A stretch of DNA of 64,000 bases from Symbiodinium natans (GCA_905221605.1 CAJNDS010002424.1:359209-423208); one strand, 5' to 3'. Positions 1-10,527 are shown, counted from the first letter of the stretch. Numbers and translations: made by a program. Notes: generated by a model not told the origin, from the sequence alone.

Positions 1-21
1 GCCTCTGAAAAGCAAAACATA

Positions 22-505
22 AACCCCAAACCCCAAACCCTAAACCCTAAACCCTAAACCCCAGTCCCGAGTAAAAACTGGCAAGACCACCAGGTCTGGT
101 CCGCAAACCGGCAGCCCTTAGGGTTTAGGGTTTTCGGTTTAGGGTTTAGGGTTTAGGGTTTCTGTACATCCTGCTTTAGGGCTGCAGGACTTGAGGCAGG
201 GAGCTGGGAAGCTCTACATAGACCCTCAGCTTTAAAACCATGAAACCCTGTGTGGAACCACCAAAAACCCCCAAAAATCCCCGAGACTCCCCAAATCCAC
301 CCCAAAACCCTCCAAGCCCCAAAACCCCTAAGCCCTGCCCTAAACCCGAAACCTCCCGACGGCCCCCCTTGCAGTGCCCCCAAGACACCCCCCCAAAACC
401 CCCAAAACCCCCCAAATCCTAGCCCTAAACCCTAAACCCGAAACCCTAAACCCTAAACCCTAAACCCGAAACCCTAAACCCTAAACCCTAAACCCTAAAC
501 CCGAA
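22..505. repeat. Telomere-type (CCCTAAA)n tracts around a C-rich spacer
   Basis: CCCTAAA units at 22-60 and 422-505, a short opposite-strand TTTAGGG tract at 118-162, and a proline-codon-like C/A-rich spacer at 235-420. The open frames in the spacer come from the C-rich composition and are not taken as genes. Confidence 0.9.
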
Positions 506-507
506 AC

Positions 508-617
508 CTCCTCGCCTTGTAGTGCTTGCCCACCGTCCTGGTGAGCGCCACGACCATGCACTGCTTCACCGAGGCCTCAGGTCTGGCCAGAAGCTTCGTC
601 ACATTTGCTTCTGTGGC
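508..617 (-). CDS. Small exon, unknown protein (minus-strand split gene)
   Basis: One open minus frame containing VTKLLARPEASVKQCMVVAL, with G/C-rich third positions. The acceptor is cctaag just above the exon. The donor is GTTTCGGG, followed directly by telomere-type TTTAGGG. No family recognised; the helical, charged peptide would suit a repeat-solenoid protein, but that is inference. Confidence 0.6.
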
Positions 618-621
618 CTTA

Positions 622-1010
622 GGATTTAGGGTTTAGGGTTTAGGGTTTAGGGTTTAGGGTTTAGGGTTTAGGGTTTAGGGTTTAGGGTTTAGGGTATAGG
701 GTTTAGGGTTTAGGGTTTAGGGTTTAGGGTTTAGGGTTTAGGGTTTAGGGTTTAGGGTTCACGGTTCAGGGTTCAGGGTTCAGGGTTCAGGGTCTAGGAA
801 ATTGAGGGTTAGCAGGTTTGGGGCCGGGGGGCGTCAGGGATTTAGGTTACTTAGGGCCTGCGTGCAGCGCAGAGGCAAGGGGGCGGGACTCGACCGACAC
901 CGTGCCATAAGCACGTGTTAAGGTTGAGGTTTAGGGTTTAGGGTTTAGGGGTTAGGGGTTAGGGTTTAGGTTTTAGGGTTTAGGGCTTAGGGCTTAGGGT
1001 CTAGGGGTTT
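622..1010. repeat. Telomere-type (TTTAGGG)n tracts with TTCAGGG variants
   Basis: Near-perfect TTTAGGG at 622-757 grading into TTCAGGG, then a 110-base unassigned spacer (800-910) and further degenerate units to 1010. Confidence 0.9.
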
Positions 1011-1125
1011 TCGTGAACGCCACTAGACCATAATGTGCGAGAGACCCAGATCTTTCAGACTCTGAGCTGCGCGCGGACTCGCTGTACTGCGACAAGGCCT
1101 GCAAATCTGGCCGCCACATGCTCTA
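1011..1125. other. Unique island, possible plus-strand exon
   Basis: The plus frame reads ELRADSLYCDKACKSGRHM after a tttcag acceptor. No clear donor follows and the minus strand is also partly open. Coding status is uncertain. Confidence 0.25.
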
Positions 1126-1344
1126 GGGTTCAGGGCTTGGGGTTTAGGGTTTAGGGTTTGGGGTTTAGGGTTTGGGTTTAGGGTTTAGGATTCAGTGTGT
1201 AGAGTGTTTAGGGCATGGGCGGGGTTGCTCGAAAGCTGGGGGTCGTTTGATTGCAGGCTCTATGCGTAAGGAACGGTCCTGCTCAAAGGCGGAACGTTTT
1301 CCTAGGATGGCCTTTTTAAAACCATCTTTAAAATCTCTAAACCC

Positions 1345-1412
1345 TAAACCCTCAATATGATCCTCTTAAACCCTATAGGGGAACATATAAAATGTCCCGA
1401 GGGCCAACCGAG
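1345..1412. repeat. Dispersed repeat D, copy 1
   Basis: Shares the pattern TATGATCCTCTT, CCC.AT.AGGG, AATATAAAATG, CCC.AGGGCC with copies near 15895, 16090 and 63815. Not telomere-type. It may be a short mobile element or a relic of one; no clear ends were found. Confidence 0.5.
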
Positions 1413-1432
1413 TTTCTAGTGTTTTGGGTCCC

Positions 1433-1764
1433 TGAACCCTGAACCCTAAACCCTAAAACCTAAACCCTAAACCCTAAAACCTAAACCCTAAACCCTAAAA
1501 CCTAAACCCTAAACCCTAAACCCCAAAAACCCTAAACCCTAAACCCCAAAAACCCTAAACCGTTTGAGCTGGCTGAGACCAGACCACGGCTCGGTCGAAC
1601 AACCTCTGCGCAAAGGTTCCAAAACCCGAAGCAAGGCTCCCTGATGACCACCCCCCCTGCGCGGTGCAATGTAGGGGTCCTGGGTTTAGGGTTTAGGGTT
1701 TAGGGTTTAGGGTTTAGGGTTTAGGGTTTAGGGTTTAGGGTTTAGGGTTTAGGGTTTAGGGTTT
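1433..1764. repeat. Opposed telomere-type tracts flanking a 115-base spacer
   Basis: CCCTAAA/CCCTAAAA units at 1433-1560 face TTTAGGG units at 1681-1764. The spacer 1561-1680 has no frame I would call. Confidence 0.85.
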
Positions 1765-1810
1765 ACTAATAGTTTTTCCCTTGTGGCCCCTCTAATCATT
1801 GTACGTATAC

Positions 1811-1862
1811 TAACCCCCCCCCCCCCCCCCAAAAAAAAAAAAAACACACACACACACACAAA
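1811..1862. repeat. C run, A run and (CA)n microsatellite
   Basis: A 17-base C run runs into about 14 A and then CA dinucleotides. Simple sequence. Confidence 0.95.
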
Positions 1863-2017
1863 TAAAACTGCTCTAATTGCGAACGCCCCTATATTAGACT
1901 CATAATAACTCATGAACACACGTCCATCTCGACTCCGGCGGGATTTAGGGTTGAGGGTTTGGGGTTTGGGGCTCACGGCCAGCAAACTGCATCCGCCGCC
2001 CACATGCCCAGGGGCCC

Positions 2018-2300
2018 CTAAGCCCTATAACCCGACAACCCTCTAACCCCGAAGCCCTATAACCCTCTAACGCTATAGGATCCTACAACCCCAAAACCCT
2101 ATAACCCTATGACCCTATAACCCTATAACCCCATAACCCTATAACCCTGTAACCCTATACCCCTTTTTACCTTAACCCTTTAACCCTATAACCCTATAAC
2201 CAAATCATCCTATAACCCTATCACCCTACGTACCCGAAACCCTAAACCCTAAACCCTAAACCCAAAACCCTAAACCCTAGCCCTAAACCCTAAACCCTAT
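2018..2300. repeat. Variant array (CCCTATAA)n then CCCTAAA
   Basis: The unit is CCCTATAA, an octamer with inserted T, between about 2020 and 2215; normal CCCTAAA units follow. The switch is abrupt, as expected from local expansion of one variant unit. Confidence 0.85.
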
Positions 2301-2316
2301 ACCCCAAAATCCTCAG

Positions 2317-2398
2317 AAGGTCGCGCGCAGCCTCCAGAAGCTCAGCAAGAAGTTCGTGCTCCCTCTGCGCAAGGATGCCACAGAGGCCCTGAGATCAC
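2317..2398 (+). CDS. Possible plus-strand exon
   Basis: After a cctcag acceptor the plus frame reads VARSLQKLSKKFVLPLRKDA and on. No clean GT donor was fixed. Opposite in strand to most islands, so possibly a separate gene fragment. Confidence 0.35.
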
Positions 2399-2652
2399 AA
2401 GGAGCTCCGGAAGCTTCGGGGGGCCTTTCTGAAGGTTTTAGGAGTTTCGAAATCTAAACCCTAAACCCTAAACCCTAAACCCTAAACTTGGATATTTGTT
2501 AAAGGCTACGGGTGTAGGAGTTGAGGCCGATCGTTGGTGGTGGAGTCTAGGGTTGAGGAGCTTTGGGCTTTGGAAGCTTAGGGTTTAGGGTTTAGGGTTT
2601 AGGATTTAGGGTCCGTGTCGGGTTTAGGGAAGTGCGGGGCTCCGCAGAACAC

Positions 2653-2748
2653 AGAAGGATCCGATCCAGCCTTGGGATTGTCCATCACCAAAGCCGTCTC
2701 CAAGCCCACAGCCAGTCGTTTCAGCCCAGTGTGGCTCAGCGCGCGCTC
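2653..2748 (-). CDS. Small exon, unknown protein
   Basis: The minus frame contains LSHTGLKRLAVGLETALVMD, with acceptor gaatgag and a possible donor GTGTTC after DPS. No family recognised. Confidence 0.5.
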
Positions 2749-2756
2749 CTCATTCA

Positions 2757-2953
2757 AGTTTAGGGTTTAGGGTTTAGGGTTTAGAGTTTAGGGTTCAGGG
2801 TTTAGGGTTCAGGGTTTAGGGTTCAGGGTTAGGGTTTAGGGTTTAGGGTTTAGGGTTTAGGGTTTAGGGTTTAGGGTTTAGGGTTTAGGGTTTAGGGTTT
2901 AGGGTTTAGGGTTTAGGGTTTAGGGTTTAGGGTTTAGGGTTTAGGGTTTAGGG
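2757..2953. repeat. Telomere-type (TTTAGGG)n tract, about 200 bp
   Basis: Twenty-eight or so units, almost perfect from 2830 on, with TTCAGGG variants at the left end. Confidence 0.95.
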
Positions 2954-3274
2954 CCCACCCTCCCACGCTCGCTAGGAGAGGTTTAGCAGCCTACATCCTA
3001 AGTGGCTAAGGGTTTCAGAAGGCCTGCGGGTGCAGCAGGCCTTCATCCCCCGTGGTTTGACCCTACTTTGGAGTAGACCCTAGAAAAAAGTATGTACCTT
3101 TTCGAATAGGAACGCAGAACCAAAAAAAGTAGTAAAGGATAGTACTCCCAAAACCAGTTGGTTGGGCTCAAAGGTCTGACGGCAAGGGTTTGTGCAGGGC
3201 TTCGTCGTGTCGCGTTCCCCCCAGCACCCCTACGCAACGCGGACCCTACGACCGCAAACCCTCAGGCTTAGTAG
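2954..3274. other. Unassigned unique stretch
   Basis: No convincing frame on either strand, no RNA gene or element end seen. A minus frame of 64 codons at 3043-3237 has no supporting features. Confidence 0.4.
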
Positions 3275-4165
3275 GGTTTAGGGTTTAGGGTGTTTGGTGT
3301 TTAGGGTTTAGGGTTTAGGGTTTAGGGTTTAGGGTTTAGGGTTTAGGGTTTAGGGTGTAGGGTGTTTAGGGTTTAGGGTTTAGGGTGTTTAGGGTTGGGA
3401 GAACCTTGCAGCGCTTTGCGGGACCCCTTTGCGATGTCACTGGGGCCCTGCCAGCGCCGGCGAACTTCTCTTGAAAGAGGAGCTCCGTACGAAACAAAGC
3501 TCAAACCCTGAACACCTAAACAGTGAAACCCCTCACGATAAGCCACTGAACCTGCAAACCTTAAACCCTAGACCCATAAACCTTAAAATCCACTGAACGC
3601 AACCCTTAGACCTCAAACCCATAAACCTTAAACTCCTAAGCCCCAGAAACTCCGAAGCCAGAACACTAAAAGCCAAAACCCCAGAGCCCTAAACCCCAAA
3701 ACCCTAAAGCCCTACCAAAACCCTGAAACCCTGAAACCCGAAAACCCTGAAACTTTACTAATCCCTAAACCCTAAACCCTGAAACCCGGAAACCCTACTA
3801 AAGCCTTCACCCTAAACCCTAAACCCTGAAACCCTGAAACTGTACTGAAGCCTTCACCCTAAAACCCAAACCCTAATCCCTGAAACCCTGAAACCCAGAA
3901 ACCCTGAAACCCTACACGTCCTGAAGCCCTAAACCCTATAAACCCTAAACCTAAAACCTGAAACCCTGAAACCTTTCATCCTAAACCCGAAACCCTTCAC
4001 CTTAATCCCGAAACCCTAACCCTAAACCCTTAAACCCTAAACCCTATAAACCCTAAACCCTATACACCCTAAACCCTAAAACCCCAAACCCTGAAACCCT
4101 AAACGTCCTGAAGCCCTAAACCCTAAACCCTAAACCCTAAACCCTAAACCCTAAACCCTGAATCC
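3275..4165. repeat. Telomere-type tract followed by degenerate CCCTGAAA region
   Basis: TTTAGGG units at 3275-3395. A short unique island at 3400-3500 has a weak plus frame. Then about 650 bases of strongly degenerate CCCTAAA/CCCTGAAA units, the oldest-looking telomere-type DNA in the window. Confidence 0.8.
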
Positions 4166-4175
4166 CTAAAACGTC

Positions 4176-4241
4176 CTGAAGCAAGCAGACGAAGATGCGA
4201 AGGAAGCCGACAGCCTGGTCGAGGCATGGGCGGTGGAGGGC
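4176..4241 (+). CDS. Possible plus-strand terminal exon
   Basis: After cctgaag the frame reads QADEDAKEADSLVEAWAVEG and stops at TGA. Acidic, helix-prone. Too short to assign. Confidence 0.3.
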
Positions 4242-4257
4242 TGAGACCCTGAACCCT

Positions 4258-5075
4258 TTTAGGGTTTAGGGTTTAGGGTTTAGGGCTTAGGGTTTAGGGT
4301 TTAGGGTTTAGGGTTTCAGGCTTCGGGCTTAGGGTTTAGGGTTTCGGGTTCAGGGTTTAGGGCTAGGACACTAAAGCCCTAAACCCTGAACTCTAGGGGA
4401 GGGTGGGGGTGGGGGTGGGGTGGGGGGGGGGGGGGGGGGGGTTGATTTTGGAACTTGGAGCTTTCGGAGGCTTGGGGGATCGCTGTGAACCCCTTAACAC
4501 CGAAACCCAAAATTTCTGGGGCGTGGTGGGGCGTGGGGTTCAGGCCTTGCCCCAAAGCCCTAAACCCCTGAACCCCAAGCCCTAAACCCTAAACCCTAAA
4601 CCCTAAACCCTAAACCCTAAACCCTAAACCCTAAACCCCAAAACCTAAACCCGAACTCTGAGCCCGAAACCATCTGAGGTTGGGAGTCTAGCTTCACTGT
4701 GCCTTGAGGCTGCCGGGGACTGAAAGGTGGCTAGGGGCAGGGCTTCTGGGTTTGGGGTTTGGGGTTGAGGGGTTTAGGGGTTTAGGGGTTTAGGGGTTTA
4801 GGGGTTTAGGGGTTTAGGGGTTTAGGGGTTTAGGGGTTTAGGGGTTTAGGGGTTTAGGGGTTTAGGGGTTTAGGGGTTTAGGGGTTTAGGGGTTTAGGGG
4901 TTTATGGGTTTAGGGTTTAGGGGTTTAGGGGTTTAGGGGTTTAGGGGGTTTAGGGTTTAGGGGTTAGGGGTTTAGGGGTTTAGGGTTTAGGGGTTTAGGG
5001 GTTTAGGGTTTAGGGTTTAGGGTTTAGGGTTTAGGGTTTAGGGTTTAGGGTTTCGGGTTTGGGGCTTGAGGTTTA
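4258..5075. repeat. Telomere-type block with TTTAGGGG octamer array
   Basis: TTTAGGG at 4258-4360, a G run at 4422-4441, CCCTAAA at 4572-4650, then a homogeneous TTTAGGGG octamer array at about 4765-5005 that returns to heptamers by 5060. Confidence 0.9.
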
Positions 5076-5089
5076 GGGTTTAGGGGACA

Positions 5090-5210
5090 ATACAGGCCGC
5101 TGAAGAAAAGGACAACTGGCAGCCTGCTTGGGCTTCAGCCCCGTCTCCTCGATGGGGCTGATCAAGCAGCGCGTGAGCAAAGCGCAGGAGAGCTCCTTTC
5201 CAGAAGCGGA
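5090..5210. other. Unique island open on both strands
   Basis: The minus frame reads SGKELSCALLTRCLISPIEE; the plus frame reads FSPVSSMGLIKQRVSKAQES. Splice signals do not decide the strand. Probably an exon, but unassigned. Confidence 0.35.
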
Positions 5211-5211
5211 C

Positions 5212-5700
5212 CCTAAACCCTAAACCCTAAACCCTAAACCCTAAACCCTAAACCCTAAACCCTAAACCGGGTTTGGGATTTGGGGTTTCGGGTCTAAGGC
5301 TCAGGGTCTGACCCTACGAACCGTGAAGCCTAGCCGATAGGGTTTCAAATAGACCCCAAACCCTAAACCCTAAACCCTAAACCCTAAACCCTAAACCCTA
5401 AACCCTAAACCCCAAGTCTCAAATAGCTCAAAGCCTGAAAGGCATACCCATCAAGACAGGGTTGAGGGTTCAGGGTTTACGGTTTAGGGTTCGGGGTTTA
5501 GGGTTTAGGGTGTAGGGTTTAGCGGGCTTGGGGTATGGGGTATGGGGTATGGGGTATGGGGTATGGGGTATGGGGTATGGGGTATGGGGTACGGGGTACG
5601 GGGTACGGGGTATGGGGTATGGGGTATGGGTGTAGGGTTTAGGGTTTAGGGTTTAGGGTTTAGGGCTTAGGGTTTAGGCCTTCAAGGTTCTAACTCCAGG
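5212..5700. repeat. Telomere-type tracts plus a GGGGTAT array
   Basis: CCCTAAA at 5212-5266 and 5355-5412. Then a homogeneous heptamer array of GGGGTAT with a GGGGTAC sub-block at 5530-5630, and TTTAGGG to 5690. Confidence 0.9.
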
Positions 5701-5701
5701 C

Positions 5702-5784
5702 CCGGACGCTGGGTACTCCCGGTACTCGGCGATGAGGATGTCGCAGACAGAGGTAAATCGGTGGAGCCCGCCATACAAACAGAC
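5702..5784 (-). CDS. Small exon, unknown protein
   Basis: Acceptor ctggcatccag; the frame contains CLYGGLHRFTSVCDILIAEY. The downstream boundary would use a GC donor. No family recognised. Confidence 0.5.
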
Positions 5785-5991
5785 CTGGATGCCAGGGGTA
5801 GGAGTATTTCAGGGGCTTACAGGGTCTAGGCTCAATCCTTAGCCCCTAAAGCCTAAACCCTAAACCCGAAACCCTAAACCCTAAATACCCTATACCCTAT
5901 ACCCGAAACCCTAAACCCTGAACCCCAAAGCTTCAACCCTAAACCCTAAACTCTAAAACATAAACTCTCAACCCTAAACCCTAAACCGCAC

Positions 5992-6103
5992 CTCCGCGAT
6001 CATGCTCTGAACATCCGGGTTCGGCCAGCTGATGAAGAAGGGGATGAGCTGCGCGATGATCTGCAGGTTTGCCGGGGTGTCGAGGTAGCGCTGGAAGATG
6101 GGC
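5992..6103 (-). CDS. Small exon, unknown protein
   Basis: A 112-base frame containing FQRYLDTPANLQIIAQLIPF and FISWPNPDVQSMIAE. Acceptor gtgcacccgag, donor GTGCGG running straight into TTTAGGG. One of the clearest exons. Amphipathic helices are plausible; the family is unknown. Confidence 0.65.
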
Positions 6104-6835
6104 CTCGGGTGCACTTAGGGGGGGTTCAGGGTTTAGGGTTTAGGGTTTAGGATTCAGGGTTCAGGGTTTAGGGTTTAGGGTTTAAGGCTTAGGGTTTGGG
6201 GTTTAGGGTCAGGGAAAGTTGGCAGGCTTTGGGAACACTTAAGCTGGGGAAGCATGGCGGGTTCAGGGTTCTTGGGTCTCCCATGTCAGCAAAAGACAAG
6301 GTGTAGTGAGCCATTTTGATCCCACGACCGGCAGGCACTTTGCTTGGTTCTTCCTGTATGGCCGCAAGCCCTCATTCAAACACACTAAACCCTAGAATGA
6401 GGCGCGGACCCAATACAACTAAAAGAAGGACCAAACCTCAACAAAGAAGACAAAAGGGCAATTACCACAGGGTTCCTGCGTCGAACCTCTACGCACGCAT
6501 CGCACAACTCGTCGCACGGGCGCAGGGGCAGGCGCGGGCCGCCGCTAGGCCCCCCTATGCCCTACACCCCAAGCCAAAAAACCCTAAACCCTAAACCCTA
6601 AACCCTGAAAAATGAAGCCTCCGCCCTAAGCAGTGAAACCCTAAACCCTGCACTTGCAATACTTCGGTGGGTCAGGTGTCCTCCACTCTTTCACCAAATC
6701 TAAGCTTGCTTCTCTCCTTTAGAAGACGACGACAGTGAGGACACCAGGGTTCAGAGTTTGGAGTTAGGTCTATAGGGTGTAGGTTTTTTTGGAGGGATTG
6801 GGGTTAGGTTGAGGGGCATAGGGCTTAGGGTTTAG

Positions 6836-7080
6836 GGTCAACAAAGCATGTATGCCGAAGGCGGAAAACCCCAGGCAAGAATCCTCTGAACCCTCAAAGC
6901 ATACAAACCTCTGAGCCCCTAAACCAACCCTAAACCCCTAACCTCTAGAACGCTCTGAACCCATACAGCCACCCCCATGCCCTCCTCAACCGTACGACCC
7001 TAATTAAACCCCTGACTTCCTAAACCCAATCAACCCACCCCTGACTTCCTAGACCCAATCAACCGAAAACCCCTTAAACC
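6836..7080. repeat. Long dispersed repeat R1, copy 1
   Basis: Aligns by eye over about 245 bases with 46766-47020: shared blocks around ATGTAT.CCGAAGGCG, GAATCCTCTGAA and CCACCCCCATG. No coding frame. It lies inside telomere-type DNA at both places. Confidence 0.6.
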
Positions 7081-7237
7081 TTAAACCCCTAAACCCCCCC
7101 AAACCCCCCAAACCCCCAAACCCCCTAAACCGCCCAAACCCCCCAAACCCCCCCTAAACCCCCCCAAACCCCAAAACGCGGGCCCAGGTGTCTGCGTCCA
7201 ACAATGCCAGAGGAATTTGGTGGTGACGTGCACGAAC

Positions 7238-7350
7238 CTTGGTATCCCCAGTTAATGGGTTGGTTACATTATACAGGCCCTAAACCCTGAACCCTAAACC
7301 CGAAACCAAAACCTAAAAAACCGGAAAAAGGGGTACCACAGGGCTACCAA
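7238..7350. mobile_element. Short inverted-repeat element, family GGTA-CCC, copy 1
   Basis: The left end GGTATCCCCAGT and the right end ACAGGGCTACC are imperfect inverted repeats, also found at 42172-42360. The interior contains telomere-type units. The right end lies exactly at the donor of the exon at 7348-7396, so the element end may supply that splice site. Confidence 0.4.
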
Positions 7351-7396
7351 GGAACATGTCCGACAGTACCACCTTCATGTTCTTGTGCATCTGCAC
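7348..7396 (-). CDS. Small exon, unknown protein
   Basis: The frame reads VQMHKNMKVVLSDMFL. Acceptor cttgaagag, donor GTAGCCC, whose bases belong to the end of the neighbouring inverted-repeat element. Family unknown. Confidence 0.5.
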
Positions 7397-7617
7397 CTCT
7401 TCAAGGGGTTCATGCGATTTGCTTGTTTTCTGTTTGGGGCTTACGGTTTAAGTTTTTAGCTTGGGGCTCGGTCGATTTGAGTGTTGTTTGTTCGGGGCTT
7501 AGGGTTTAGGGTTTTGGGGGGTTTTGGGGGCTTTAGGAGATTTGGGAAGATTTCGGGGGTTTGGGGTTGTGGGGTTGTGGAGTGTGGGGATTGGGGTTTA
7601 GGGTTTAGGCTTTAGAC

Positions 7618-7678
7618 TTGATCCGGCGTCGACACCGCCTGCTCCGCCAAAATCTTCAGGTACGTCTGCACCGGAAAC
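7618..7678 (-). CDS. Small exon, unknown protein
   Basis: 61 bases; the frame reads FPVQTYLKILAEQAVSTPDQ. Acceptor gccatgag, donor GTCTAAAG. A clear island, family unknown. Confidence 0.55.
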
Positions 7679-7699
7679 CTCATGGCGGTTCTCGCAAAT

Positions 7700-7998
7700 T
7701 AACTCAACTGCTATGATGTTCCCTACTACCCCCCTCTACACTAACCCCCCCTAGGTTCCCCCAGATTTGTGGCTCTTTAGGGATAATGGAGCCGAATTAA
7801 GGTCATTTAAGGGCGAAACCAACGGGGGGGTTGGTAAAGAGCGAGGCAGTAGGGAAATCCATGAAGCTGCTCTTGAATTGAAAGCCTACACAATCCCGGT
7901 ACCAATAGACCCCACTCATGAGCCCTGGCCCCTGTGGCAACGTAGATGATAGGACCTGCGCGCAATTGGCACCACTCAAAAGAGCTGTAGGTGTGACC
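7700..7998. other. Unassigned stretch with a repeat shared with 45100
   Basis: The segment CTACACTAACCCCCCCTAGG at 7735-7755 resembles CTATACTAGCCCCCCTAGG at 45110-45130. Short overlapping frames on both strands have no further support. Confidence 0.35.
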
Positions 7999-8092
7999 CA
8001 AAACCCTAAACCCTAAACCCTAAACCCTAAACCCTAAACCCTAAACCCTAAACCCTAAACCCTAAACCCTAAACCCTAAACCCTAAACCGCA
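7999..8092. repeat. Perfect telomere-type (CCCTAAA)n tract
   Basis: About 13 near-perfect units. Confidence 0.95.
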
Positions 8093-8117
8093 GCTACACT
8101 AAAAAAACTCTAATCAC

Positions 8118-8217
8118 TTATCAGGGGCCCAGAAGTCTCCCCCCCTGTGCCATCCCAGAGGCTTGCTGAACGCCGCATCTAGCGCCTCGACGATCTCTGG
8201 CCTGTCGGAGGACTTGC
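8118..8217 (-). CDS. Small exon, unknown protein
   Basis: After ccatgag the frame reads SSDRPEIVEALDAAFSKPLG, then a glycine/tryptophan-rich end. The donor is GTGATTAG. An in-frame ATG sits at the acceptor, so a first exon is possible. Confidence 0.5.
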
Positions 8218-8432
8218 TCATGGAACCCCTAAACCCTAAAACCTTAAACCTAAACCCTAAACCCCAAACCCAAAACCCGAAAACCTAAACCCTAAACCCT
8301 AACCCGAAACCCGAAAACCTAAACCCAAACCCTACACACCCACGGGTGCAAAGGCCCCCGCAGCTGGAGACCCGAAACGCGGTGTCTGAAACCGGCGAAC
8401 CCCCCCCCTCCCCAGACAAAGCAACTGTAGCG

Positions 8433-8612
8433 GTTTAGGGTTTGGGGTTTGGGGTTTGGGGTTCAGGGTTCAGGGTTCAGGGTTCAGGGTTCAGGGTTCA
8501 GGGTTCAGGGTTTAGGGTTTAGGGTTTAGGGTTTAGGGTTTAGGGTTTAGGGTTTAGGGTTTAGGGTTTAGGGTTTAGGGTTTAGGGTTTAGGGTTTAGG
8601 GTTTAGGGTTTA
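8433..8612. repeat. Telomere-type tract: TTTGGGG, TTCAGGG, then TTTAGGG
   Basis: Three internally uniform sub-blocks follow each other without mixing. Confidence 0.95.
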
Positions 8613-9256
8613 CCTTCTCCGAACCCTTCTGAAGCCCAGAGGTCCCTATCTTCCCCAGATAAACCCCCGCCCCCCCTCCCCCAACCCAGATACAACCTGG
8701 ACCCTAAACCCTGGACCCTGAACCCTAAACCCTAAACCCTAAACCCTAAACCCTAAACCCTAAACCCCCCCCCCCCCTCAAACAGCCTGTGGGGCTCCGC
8801 TTCCTCAGGAGGTGGGTAGTTCTTGTCATGGTCATCCTGAGCGCAACGGGAGGGCTCAGAGGTTCGAGAGGCAGCTTCCTTTCTTCTGCTTCTATTTGTT
8901 AAGGCCTAGACCCTGAACCCTAGACCCCTAAACCCTAAACCCGACGACCCTGAAATGCAAACCCCGATGATTTGTTGGGCTAACATGGGAGCAGGAACTT
9001 AAAGATGAGGGTTTCAGGGTTTAGGGTTTAGGGTTTAGGGTTTAGGGTTTCGGGTTTCGGGTTCAGCGATCTAACCAATTAGGGCTTAAGACTTTGGGCA
9101 AGGATTCCGGGCTTAAGGTTTAGGATTCAGGGTTTAAGGCTTAGGGCTTAGGGCTCAGGTTTGAGGAGGGCTTTTGACTTAGGAGGGTTGGGCCCTGAAC
9201 CCTGAACCCTGAACCCTGAACCCTAAACCCTAAACCCTAAACCCTAAACCCTAAAC

Positions 9257-9354
9257 CCCGCGAAAGGCCCAGCGTCCCCAGCAAAGGTGCCGAAGGTCAG
9301 CAACTCCACAGCAGCAAAGTAGAGGAACTCTTGCTGCCCTCTTCTCTCCTCCAC
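9257..9354 (-). CDS. Small exon, unknown protein
   Basis: 98 bases; the frame contains RRGQQEFLYFAAVELLTFGT. Acceptor caacaaag; the donor is GTTTAGGG itself, the first unit of the telomere-type tract. The pattern resembles, loosely, the exon at 38532-38611. Confidence 0.6.
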
Positions 9355-9359
9355 CTTTG

Positions 9360-9530
9360 TTGGGGTTTAGGGTTTACGGTTTAGGGTTTAGGGTTTGGGG
9401 GTTTGGGGGTTTGGGTTTAGGGTTTAGGGTTTAGGGTTTAGGGTTTAGGGTTTAGGCTTTAGGCTTTAGGCTTTAGGCTTTAGGCTTTAGGCTTTAGGCT
9501 TTAGGCTTTAGGCTTTAGGGGTTTTAGGGC
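9360..9530. repeat. TTTAGGG tract switching to TTTAGGC
   Basis: Ordinary units to about 9450, then about ten TTTAGGC units in a row (9455-9520). Confidence 0.95.
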
Positions 9531-9925
9531 TTAGCGCTTCGGGCTGCGGGCTGCGGGCTTAGGTTGCAGGATGCATCTGAGATTCGTTAGGGTGGCCATC
9601 TCTGCAGGGCTTATAAGGGGACTTCAAGGGCACGTTAGAGCTTTTCGGGTTTAGGGTTGAGGGTTTAGGGTTTAGGGTTGAGGGTTTCCAGTTTGGGGGA
9701 ATTAGGATTCACAACATAAAATTGTGTTTAGGCTTAGGGCTGTGGGTCCTTTGAATCTCGGCCTCATGTGGGTCTTCCCTAAATCCCTGCAGCATTGAGA
9801 CTAAACGTCGCGCATCTGACCGGAGCTGCCCTAAACCCTAAACCCTAACCTAAACCCTAAACCCTAAACCCTAAACCTTAAACCCTAAACCCTAATTAAG
9901 CCCTAAACCCAGGCCCAAAACCCAC

Positions 9926-9990
9926 CCGGCCTCAGAAAACTTTCGGCCACCGCCACCGCCACCCAGCGAGGAGCCGATCTCGCCTTTTGC
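9926..9990 (-). CDS. Small exon, glycine-rich
   Basis: The frame reads KGEIGSSLGGGGGGRKFSEA. Acceptor gaatccaag, donor GTGGGTTTTG. Probably a flexible linker. Confidence 0.45.
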
Positions 9991-10007
9991 CTTGGATTCC
10001 AGGTTAA

Positions 10008-10215
10008 GTAAGGTTTAGGGTTTAGGGTTTAGGGTTTAGGGTTTAGGGTTTAGGGTTTAGGGTTTAGGGTTTAGGGTTTAGGGTTTAGGGTTTAGGGTTT
10101 AGGGTTTAGGGTTAGGTTTAGGGTTTAGGGTTTAGGGTTTAGGGTTTAGGGTTTAGGGTTTAGGGTTTAGGGTTTAGGGTTTAGGGTTTAGGGTTTAGGG
10201 TTTAGGGTTTAGGGT
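10008..10215. repeat. Telomere-type (TTTAGGG)n tract, about 208 bp
   Basis: Nearly perfect; a single short unit (TTAGGT) at 10110 breaks the phase. Confidence 0.98.
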
Positions 10216-10219
10216 GTAG

Positions 10220-10527
10220 ACTCGTAACCCCATTGCACCGTGTCATCGAAATCCATGAACGCGCGGTCGTCGGTGATGTCAATTCTCGCGGGTTCTACCC
10301 GTCCTGTCGTACGCTAGCTCCACCGTCATGTCTTCGGAAGCTCCCTTGAACCTTTTCTTCGCAAGTCTGCTCGCAACCAGCTGGAGGGTTGCGTTCTGAT
10401 CGCTGATGTCGTCCCTCTCAAATGTCACGAACAACTTGCTTGTTCTCGGGTAATCGCTCCCCAAGTGCCAGAAGCAATCACTCACAGTGAGCTTACTCGC
10501 GGCCTGCAGCGAGATCGAGCGTGCCAT
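10220..10527 (-). CDS. Larger coding island with a frame break, unknown protein
   Basis: The longest clean minus frame between tracts. It starts at an ATG at 10527 and contains KLTVSDCFWHLGSDYPRTSK and FVTFERDDISDQNATLQLVA. Near 10279 the frame stops at TGA, but the next frame continues at once with IDITDDRAFMDFDDTVQWGY, so a one-base slip or a tiny intron interrupts it. No family recognised. Confidence 0.55.
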
